12,800 nucleotides of DNA from an uncultured Holophagaceae bacterium (GTDB taxonomy: Bacteria; Acidobacteriota; Holophagae; Holophagales; Holophagaceae): positions 1 through 12,800 of the forward strand of contig CAIRAS010000489.1 in assembly GCA_903876615.1 (NCBI GenBank), read 5' to 3'. Of this stretch, positions 1-8,283 are shown piece after piece; within the stretch, counting starts at the first letter, position 1, and each line of letters starts with the position of its first letter. Below the pieces are notes generated by a model that did not search any database, had not been told where the DNA came from, and was given only the letters and a program-made list of their open reading frames with translations. The position numbers were made by a program, and so were the translations under genes.

Positions 1-706
1 CGGTGCCGCTGACGCCGAAGCCCAGCAGGCTTCCCTGGGTCCAGTTCCAGCCGAGGTGCACGCCAATGGGGAGGGCGAGGCTCCCGGTGCGGCGCCAGCA
101 AAAGCCCAGCAGCAGCGCCGCCAGGGCGATGTTCACCGTGGCCCAGGCCCTGGTCGCGCCGGCCATGCCCGGATTGCCCCAGTGGAGCAGGGCGAAGAGC
201 AGCGCGAAGGCCGTCTGGGCACCCGTGAAACCGAGGCCCCGGGCGGCCCGCTGGAAGGCGTAGCCACGGAAGAGCAGCTCCTCGAAGAGGGCGACAGCAA
301 GGAAGAGCCACGCGGCCTTGGCGAGGGGGGCAAGGCCCACCCCGGGCGTGCGGGTCCAGTGCAGGCCCCCCAGGGACCAGACCAGCCCGGCCGCGGCTCC
401 GATGAGCGCGCAGCCACCCAAGGTGCCGAGGAGCAGGTGGCTCAGGAAGCGCCCGTTGAGGCGGAGTCCGAGGGAGCCCAGCGGGGCGTCCTCGGTGCGG
501 AGAAAGCACCAGGCGGCGGCGAGGCAGGCCAGGACCCCGGTCCCCTGGGGTGGGAACACGGTCCGGAGGGCGCGCGGCAGCAGGCGGTAGAGGGGCGAGA
601 GGAGCGGGCTGATGGCCACCACCAGCAGGAAGTAGCCCAGGGCCTTCCAGCCATTCCGGAGGGCGCCTTCGGGATCCAGGAAGACCTTGCGCAGATAGGC
701 CGGCAT
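1..706 (-). CDS. CPBP-family intramembrane metalloprotease (CAAX protease-like), 3' end cut by window edge
   Basis: This is an integral membrane protein of the CPBP (CAAX prenyl protease/bacteriocin-processing, Abi) family. Members are glutamate-type intramembrane proteases or protein-handling factors in the inner membrane. In the 235 residues visible, the three family motifs are in order: EELLFR (residues 142-147, the EExxxR motif), FALLH (171-175, FxxxH) and HLGWN (217-221, HxxxN). Several hydrophobic segments surround them (about 22-38, 56-68, 89-112, 130-142, 164-175, 191-204). The frame is open to the left edge, so the C-terminus is missing. The start ATG (706-704) shares one base with the TAA stop of the upstream TPR gene (TAATG) and has no strong ribosome-binding site, which suggests translational coupling. 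The substrate cannot be told. Family assignment is confident; proteolytic activity is inferred from the intact motifs. Confidence 0.9.
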   Translation of the reverse strand, partial: MPAYLRKVFLDPEGALRNGWKALGYFLLVVAISPLLSPLYRLLPRALRTVFPPQGTGVLACLAAAWCFLRTEDAPLGSLGLRLNGRFLSHLLLGTLGGCALIGAAAGLVWSLGGLHWTRTPGVGLAPLAKAAWLFLAVALFEELLFRGYAFQRAARGLGFTGAQTAFALLFALLHWGNPGMAGATRAWATVNIALAALLLGFCWRRTGSLALPIGVHLGWNWTQGSLLGFGVSGT

Positions 707-1332
707 TACATGACGCTCTGGGTCTCGGCAAAGATGCGGGAGAGCTCCAGGAACAGCTTCTCCTCGTTGGGCTTCAGGATGGCGGCACGGGCGAACCAGG
801 TAGCTGCCTTCTTGCGCTGCCCGGCGACGAGGAGGGCCCGCCCGAACTGCAGGAAGCGCTCCCAGGCGTCCTTGTCCAGCAGGGTCATGGTGCCCATGTA
901 CCGCTCGGCCTCATTGACCAGACCCACTTCGGCCAGGTCCACGGCGGCCAGGCTGACCGCCTCTTTGTTCTTGGGGTCGCGCACGAGGATCTTGCCGTAG
1001 CCCTCCAGCGCCTCGCTCTTGTAGCCATGCTTGAGCCAGCCCTGGGCGATGAGCCGCAGCACCAGACCGTCCTTGGGCTCCCGCAGCTCCGCCTCGCGGA
1101 AGGCCGCTTCGGCCTTGGGCTTGTCCAGGGCCGCCAGGTAGGCCCGGCCGCACTCAGCGAGGTACTTCGCATCCTTGGGCTTTAGGGAGCGGGCTTTGTC
1201 CGCGCAGGCCTCGAGGATGGCGCGCCGGTCGCCCGCGAAGAAGGCTTCGTCGAAGGAGGCTAGACCCGGCAGCGGGGCAGCGCCCTGGCCGGCCAGGCTG
1301 AGGGTTGCGAAAAGGAGCAGGGCAGCGCGCAT
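706..1332 (-). CDS. Exported TPR-repeat protein (second of a tandem paralogous pair)
   Basis: The product is 208 residues with a short N-terminal signal peptide (MRAALLLFATLSLAGQGAA, cleavage probably near residue 19) followed by all-helical repeats of TPR/Sel1-like type. Recurring units have the form 'AxxxGrayLa...kAeaaFreAel.eP' at about residues 55-85, then 90-120, 125-150 and 160-195. The protein is probably periplasmic and acts as a scaffold or partner-binding module; no catalytic motif is seen. It is clearly paralogous to the gene just upstream: both share D-E-x-F-x-G-D near the N-terminus, then ACAD-(K/R)-AR and KPKDAK/RPKDAK, and W-F-(A/S)-R-A near the C-terminus. The start ATG has a GGGAG ribosome-binding site 5 bases upstream and lies 21 bases after the stop of the upstream paralogue, so the two are almost certainly co-transcribed. 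Its function is unknown. Confidence 0.85.
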   Translation of the reverse strand: MRAALLLFATLSLAGQGAAPLPGLASFDEAFFAGDRRAILEACADKARSLKPKDAKYLAECGRAYLAALDKPKAEAAFREAELREPKDGLVLRLIAQGWLKHGYKSEALEGYGKILVRDPKNKEAVSLAAVDLAEVGLVNEAERYMGTMTLLDKDAWERFLQFGRALLVAGQRKKAATWFARAAILKPNEEKLFLELSRIFAETQSVM

Positions 1333-1353
1333 GGGACTCCCGGAAGTGGGTTC

Positions 1354-1956
1354 CTAGTGGGGTTCGGTGCCGTTGTCGGCGTAGGCGAGGGCGACGGCGT
1401 TCCACATGCGCTCCTCCGTGGGCTTGGCCTGGGTCGCCCGGGAGAACCACTTGGCGGCCGCCTCCCGACGGGCCTTCCTCAGGGCCGCGCGCCCGAAGAA
1501 GATGCAGTTCTGCCAGTCGGAGGGATCCAGGATCCAGGCCCGCTCCATCAGTGTGTCCGCCTCTTTGGCGAGCCCGAAGTCCTGCAGGTTCACGGCGGCG
1601 CGGGTGAAGGCGTTCTTGGCCTTGGGGTCCAGGGTCTGCATGTCGGCAATGGCCTTCAGGGCCTCGGTGCGCTGGCCGCCCCGCAGCCAGGCTACGGCGA
1701 TGAGGCGGTGGACGTCCGCATCCTTGGGGCTTTCGATGCGGGCCGCCTGGAAGCACTCCTCGGCCTTGGTGCGCTCACCAGCCACCAGGAAGGACCGCCC
1801 ATACTCGGCGAGCATCTTGGCGTCCTTGGGGCGCAGCAGTCGGGCCCGGTCCGCACAGGCGGCGGCGAGGTGCTTGGGGTCACCCCGGAAGGCGCCTTCA
1901 TCGAGCCCCTGGGAGAGCAGGGGAAGGGCGAGCAGGCAAAAGGCAAGCGGTCGCAC
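1354..1956 (-). CDS. Exported TPR-repeat protein (first of a tandem paralogous pair)
   Basis: This 200-residue protein has a cleavable-looking signal peptide (MRPLAFCLLALPLLSQG) and then TPR-like helical pairs, with helix-turn-helix units around residues 47-75, 80-105, 110-140 and 150-185. It is predicted to be periplasmic and to act through protein-protein contacts. The start codon is GTG (1956-1954); a GGAG ribosome-binding site lies about 5 bases upstream and supports it. The downstream neighbour is a diverged copy of the same gene, so a local duplication happened here. A TACAAT hexamer at 1985-1980 on the same strand could be a -10 element for this pair plus the CPBP protease gene. No homologue of known function is recognised. 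A BamD- or YbgF-like role is not supported, because there is no lipobox and the length does not fit. Confidence 0.83.
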   Translation of the reverse strand: MRPLAFCLLALPLLSQGLDEGAFRGDPKHLAAACADRARLLRPKDAKMLAEYGRSFLVAGERTKAEECFQAARIESPKDADVHRLIAVAWLRGGQRTEALKAIADMQTLDPKAKNAFTRAAVNLQDFGLAKEADTLMERAWILDPSDWQNCIFFGRAALRKARREAAAKWFSRATQAKPTEERMWNAVALAYADNGTEPH

Positions 1957-1979
1957 GGCAGCTCCGGAGAAGGTAACGA

Positions 1980-1985
1980 ATTGTA
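1980..1985 (-). promoter_or_regulatory. Possible -10 element (TACAAT) upstream of the TPR pair
   Basis: The hexamer reads TACAAT on the minus strand, five of six matches to TATAAT, in a 72-base gap that is otherwise very GC-rich. It lies 24 bases upstream of the GTG start of the first TPR gene. No convincing -35 box is found 16-18 bases upstream, so this is only a candidate promoter. A UUCG-loop hairpin with a four-pair stem lies just upstream (about 1990-2001). Confidence 0.3.
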
Positions 1986-2028
1986 GCGCTGCCCCGAAGG
2001 GCTGGCGGGGGCCACGATGGTTTTAGGC

Positions 2029-3198
2029 TCAACGCGAGGGGGGGCCCAGGTCGCACTCCGCCTCGAACACCGCCGTCAGGGGTCCCTCGGCGGTGGGCTG
2101 CGCGGCCGTCAGTCGGCCGGTCCAGGTGCCGGGGCGGGCGGGGTCCTGCCAGAGGGAGAGGGCCTCGGTGCGCTGCCCGCCGGTGGGCAGGTCCAGGTAT
2201 CCCCGGAGTTCGTAGCCTTCGGTCGTGGCCGCGCCGGCCAGGGGGATGGGCCGCGGCCCAGGCTTCAGCCAGTGGGCTCCGGCGCCGAGGCGGAGCAGTG
2301 GTGTGGCCAGGGGACCAGAGCTCTGCCAGGCACCGCCGAAGGCGGCCTGGAGGGCCTTGGTCTGGGGCTCCGGGCCCTGGGCGCTCTTGAGGCGAAGGCG
2401 GAGGTTCTTGACCTCCCGGCGCTCCAGTGGGGCTGCCAGAGACGGGAGGCCGGCCTTCGGCGCGGCCAGGTCCAGGAGGACGGAGTAGTCGAAGATCTCT
2501 GGGTCGCCGAGGGCCGCTTGGTGGAAGGCACGGAAGACCTTGGACCCGTCGAGCTCCCGGGCCCAGCGGATGGCCTCGGCCCAGGCCCCGCCGTGGGTGG
2601 CGTCCATGAGGGCGAAGGCCTTGTCCCGGGGCGACAGGTTCGTCAGCTTGGAGGCGTAGGTGGCTGCCTTGCCCATGCTCACAGGATCCTGCCGGCGGGC
2701 GGCGATCTCCAGGGCGAGAGACACCACCGCCAGACGGAGAGCCTCGGGGACATCCTCGACCCCCACCCTGCCCGAGAGGGTCTTGGTGGCCTCCATGCGG
2801 AGGGTGGCATTCTCGCCTCGGTAGGTATCCAGCCCCTTCGAGTCGACCACCACACCCTGAGAGCGTTCATAGGCGTTCTGGACCAGGGTCCAGGCCAGCT
2901 CCAGGTCCTGCTTCTCCTGGGCCACCGCAGGCACCGGCACCATCCGGAGCCGCTCCAGGTGGGCTAGGAGCAGCCACTCGGCCGCGAGGAAGCGGGCCCT
3001 CCAGGGGGTCCTCGCATCACCGGTTTGGCGCAGGGTGGTCACGATCCGGTCCGCCGGGGAACCGGGCTGGGCCTCGCGGGCCGCCTCGGTCCCGCCCTTC
3101 CTCAGGACGTCGAGGGAGCTGCGCAGCAACCCCACCCCGCCGGTTTGGGCCGCGAGGGTCGTGAGGCCGATGAGGGCAAGGCAGGCAACGCGCCGCAT
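2029..3198 (-). CDS. Exported protein of unknown function, 389 aa
   Basis: I do not recognise this family. The product begins with a signal peptide (MRRVACLALIGLTTLAAQ, likely cleaved near residue 18) and so is exported. Residues about 20-250 look mostly helical, with alternating charged and alanine/leucine-rich segments of the kind seen in degenerate TPR or alpha-solenoid domains. Residues about 270-389 are richer in Gly, Pro, Thr and Leu, with short beta-like stretches such as YELRGYLDLP and TWTGRLTA, suggesting a C-terminal beta-sandwich domain. There is no lipobox, catalytic motif or transmembrane segment after the signal. The start ATG has a CGAGG site 5 bases upstream. It begins 30 bases after the carboxyltransferase stop and is followed by the two exported TPR genes, so it may belong functionally with that envelope group. 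Confidence 0.8.
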   Translation of the reverse strand: MRRVACLALIGLTTLAAQTGGVGLLRSSLDVLRKGGTEAAREAQPGSPADRIVTTLRQTGDARTPWRARFLAAEWLLLAHLERLRMVPVPAVAQEKQDLELAWTLVQNAYERSQGVVVDSKGLDTYRGENATLRMEATKTLSGRVGVEDVPEALRLAVVSLALEIAARRQDPVSMGKAATYASKLTNLSPRDKAFALMDATHGGAWAEAIRWARELDGSKVFRAFHQAALGDPEIFDYSVLLDLAAPKAGLPSLAAPLERREVKNLRLRLKSAQGPEPQTKALQAAFGGAWQSSGPLATPLLRLGAGAHWLKPGPRPIPLAGAATTEGYELRGYLDLPTGGQRTEALSLWQDPARPGTWTGRLTAAQPTAEGPLTAVFEAECDLGPPSR

Positions 3199-3228
3199 GG
3201 GGGCCTCGGGGGTCGGGTCGCTGGCGGA

Positions 3229-4767
<1,539 letters not shown>

Positions 4768-4785
4768 GAGGGGGCTCCCGATGGT

Positions 4786-4819
4786 AAAAAAGGCTGGCGA
4801 TAAATGGGGTTCGCCAACC
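4786..4819 (-). terminator. Intrinsic terminator or leader attenuator between aspartase and carboxyltransferase genes
   Basis: Read on the minus strand, a nine-pair stem (4819-4811 with 4800-4792; one G-U pair, the rest Watson-Crick) encloses a ten-base loop and is followed at once by six T residues (4791-4786). This is the standard form of a Rho-independent terminator. It lies about 70 bases after the aspartase stop, so it can end that transcript. It also lies only 18 bases before the carboxyltransferase ATG, leaving almost no room for a separate promoter. It may therefore act as an attenuator of read-through, or overlap the downstream promoter. Confidence 0.75.
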
Positions 4820-4887
4820 AGTTTAACCGGACCTCCGGCGAGCCGGGCATCGGAGTGTTCCGGGAGACCCCGGGAGGGGCTGGGCCG

Positions 4888-6747
<1,860 letters not shown>

Positions 6748-6841
6748 GGACAGCACCTCGAGGCCCGGCACCGGGCAGGGGCCATGGTACTGAGATCAAT
6801 GGAGAACCCGGTCACGAATGAACCTGGAGGGCGGTTGCCTT

Positions 6842-6852
6842 TACGATTCGTA
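6842..6852. promoter_or_regulatory. Perfect 11-base palindrome upstream of the aspartase gene
   Basis: TACGATTCGTA is a perfect inverted repeat with one central base. It sits in a small AT-rich island in the 115-base gap between the transaldolase stop and the aspartase start. The position, about 95 bases before the aspartase ATG, would suit an operator or activator site, and the AT-rich flank (TATACG on the minus strand) could contain a promoter. It does not resemble the CRP or FNR consensus. No regulator gene is nearby. Confidence 0.3.
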
Positions 6853-6862
6853 TAGCCTGGCC

Positions 6863-7510
6863 CTAGCGCCCACTCTTCCGCCAGTCCGCCAGGAAGCCCT
6901 CGACGCCCTTGTCGGTGAGGGGGTGCTTCAGCATCTGGTCGAAGACCTTGGTGGGGATGGTGGCCACATGGGCGCCGGCCAGGGCGGATTCGGTGACATG
7001 CCGGGGGCTGCGGATGCTGGCGGCCAGGCACTGGGTCTCGAAGTCGTAGTTCTCGTAGATGGCGCAGATCTCCCGGATCAGCTCCATGCCGTCGAGGTTG
7101 ATGTCGTCCAGGCGGCCCACGAAGGGCGACACATAGGTGGCGCCAGCCTTGGCGGCCATGAGGGCCTGGGTGGAGCTGAAGCAGAGGGTGACGTTGGTGT
7201 GGATGCCCTCGGCCGTGAGGGCCTTGCAGGCCTTGAGGCCCTCGGCGATGAGGGGCAGCTTCACCACGACGTTCTTGTGGATCTTCGCCAGGCGGCGGCC
7301 CTCCTCGATCATGCCCGGGGCCTCCAGGCCGATGACCTCGGCGCTGATGGGGCCGTCCACGATGCCGCAGATCTCCGCGATGATCTCCTCGAAGGGCTTG
7401 CCCGTCTCTTTGGCGATGAGGCTGGGGTTGGTGGTCACGCCGTCCAGGACGCCGAGCGCGTTGATGCGCTTGATCTCGTCGATGTTGGCGGTATCGATAA
7501 AAAAGCGCAT
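6863..7510 (-). CDS. tal: Small transaldolase (TalC / fructose-6-phosphate aldolase-like family)
   Basis: This 215-residue cytoplasmic TIM-barrel enzyme belongs to the small class I aldolase family that contains TalC transaldolases and fructose-6-phosphate aldolase (FSA). Visible marks are FIDTANI with Asp6, GVTTNPSL (24-31), the Schiff-base lysine in VVVKLPL (Lys84), and AASIRSPRH (163-171). Two residues separate the activities in this family. Here they are Glu58 (FSA has Gln59) and Phe130 in SPFVGRLDD (FSA has Tyr131). Both are the transaldolase form, so the predicted reaction is transfer of dihydroxyacetone between sedoheptulose-7-phosphate and glyceraldehyde-3-phosphate in the non-oxidative pentose phosphate pathway. 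The start ATG has GGAG 5 bases upstream. It is divergent from thyX and lies upstream of the aspartase gene on the same strand. Confidence 0.9.
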   Translation of the reverse strand: MRFFIDTANIDEIKRINALGVLDGVTTNPSLIAKETGKPFEEIIAEICGIVDGPISAEVIGLEAPGMIEEGRRLAKIHKNVVVKLPLIAEGLKACKALTAEGIHTNVTLCFSSTQALMAAKAGATYVSPFVGRLDDINLDGMELIREICAIYENYDFETQCLAASIRSPRHVTESALAGAHVATIPTKVFDQMLKHPLTDKGVEGFLADWRKSGR

Positions 7511-7530
7511 GGGGACTCCGGTTGGCCCTC

Positions 7531-7536
7531 AGGATA
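7531..7536 (-). promoter_or_regulatory. Possible -10 element for the transaldolase gene
   Basis: TATCCT on the minus strand lies 20 bases before the transaldolase ATG (7510) in the 95-base divergent gap. It is the only -10-like word in this GC-rich stretch on that strand. No -35 box is recognisable at the right distance, so confidence is low. Confidence 0.25.
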
Positions 7537-7554
7537 CCAGGGGGCGCCGGTCCG

Positions 7555-7574
7555 GGAGGGGACGGGCCCCCTCC
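7555..7574. repeat. Inverted repeat in the transaldolase/thyX divergent region
   Basis: GGAGGGG (7555-7561) and CCCCTCC (7568-7574) form a perfect seven-pair stem with a six-base loop, near the middle of the gap between the divergent transaldolase and thyX starts. No T-run follows on either side, so it is not an intrinsic terminator. It may be an operator serving both genes, or chance in a G/C-rich gap. Confidence 0.3.
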
Positions 7575-7605
7575 ACCGCGATACCCTGGGACCCGGAGCC
7601 CGCCC

Positions 7606-8283
7606 ATGACGAACCCCGAGATCAAGGTCCTCGACAAAGGCTTCGTGCGCCTCATCGACCACATGGGGTCCGACCTCAGCGTGGTCAACGCGGCCCGGGT
7701 CTCCTTCGGCAAGACCAAGGAGACCTTCGAGGACGCCGACGCCAAGCTGGTGGACTACCTGGCAGCGCACGAGCACACCTCCCCCTTCCGCCACACGGCC
7801 CTGACCCTCCACGTGAAGGCGCCGATCTTCGTGTTTAGACAATGGATGAAGCACAGGATCGCGTCGGAATTCAATGAAATTTCAGGACGTTATGTTGAAT
7901 TTCCCGAGGACGAGTTCTTCGTGCCTGAGGCCTTCCGCCGGCAGGCCAAGGTGAACAAGCAGGGCAGCGAGGGGGCCATCGATGAGGCCAATCGGGAGCA
8001 GGCCATGGCCACCTACCTGGAGAGCTGCCGCGGTGCCGTGGCCCACTACAAAGAGCTGCTGTCGCTGGGCGTCTGCCGGGAGCAGGCCCGCTGCGTGCTG
8101 CCCCTGGGCCTCTACTCGGAGGTCTACTGGACCGTCAGCCTCCAGGCCGTGGCCCACTTCATCCGCCTCCGCTCAGACGGCCATGCCCAGTGGGAGATCC
8201 AGCAGTACGCCGCCGCTGTGCGGTCCGTGGTGGAGCCCCTCTACCCCGTGGGCCTCAAGGCCCTGCTGGCGACGGCTCGCTAA
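7606..8283 (+). CDS. thyX: Flavin-dependent thymidylate synthase ThyX
   Basis: ThyX makes dTMP from dUMP using methylene-tetrahydrofolate, FAD and NADPH in the cytoplasm. The 225-residue length is typical. Seen in order: 'AARVSFGK' (29-36), 'HEHTSPFRH' (55-63), 'FRQWMKHR' (77-84), the signature region ending ISGRY (92-96), and a C-terminal helical part with 'REQARCVLPLGLY' (158-170) carrying the conserved R-x-x-LP segment. The usual signature RHR-x7-S appears here as KHR-x8-S (82-93), one residue longer. Codons 77-99 are strikingly AT-ending and include AGA, AGG, CAA, TCA, GTT and TTT, unlike the rest of the gene. The start ATG (7606) has GGAG 7 bases upstream; longer upstream starts are unsupported. 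The stop overlaps that of the convergent DUF5916 gene. Confidence 0.95.
   Translation: MTNPEIKVLDKGFVRLIDHMGSDLSVVNAARVSFGKTKETFEDADAKLVDYLAAHEHTSPFRHTALTLHVKAPIFVFRQWMKHRIASEFNEISGRYVEFPEDEFFVPEAFRRQAKVNKQGSEGAIDEANREQAMATYLESCRGAVAHYKELLSLGVCREQARCVLPLGLYSEVYWTVSLQAVAHFIRLRSDGHAQWEIQQYAAAVRSVVEPLYPVGLKALLATAR

Noticed and set aside
56..1000. A plus-strand open frame across the CPBP and TPR genes
   Set aside because: It is the antisense shadow of two genes that have clear signal peptide, TPR and CPBP motifs on the minus strand; its product has low-complexity composition.
1990..2001. GCCC-UUCG-GGGC hairpin as a terminator after the 389-residue protein gene
   Set aside because: The stem has only four pairs and no T-run follows. 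It is noted as a small stable hairpin, not a terminator.
6748..6771. GTG at 6771 as the aspartase start
   Set aside because: No ribosome-binding site precedes it, whereas ATG 6747 has GAGG at eight bases. The eight extra residues add no recognisable part of the domain.
7834..7902. The AT-rich patch in thyX as an internal promoter
   Set aside because: A -35-like TAGACA is present at 7836-7841, but no -10-like word lies at 16-18 bases; the nearest, TATGTT at 7891-7896, is 49 bases away. There is no downstream gene on that strand to serve.
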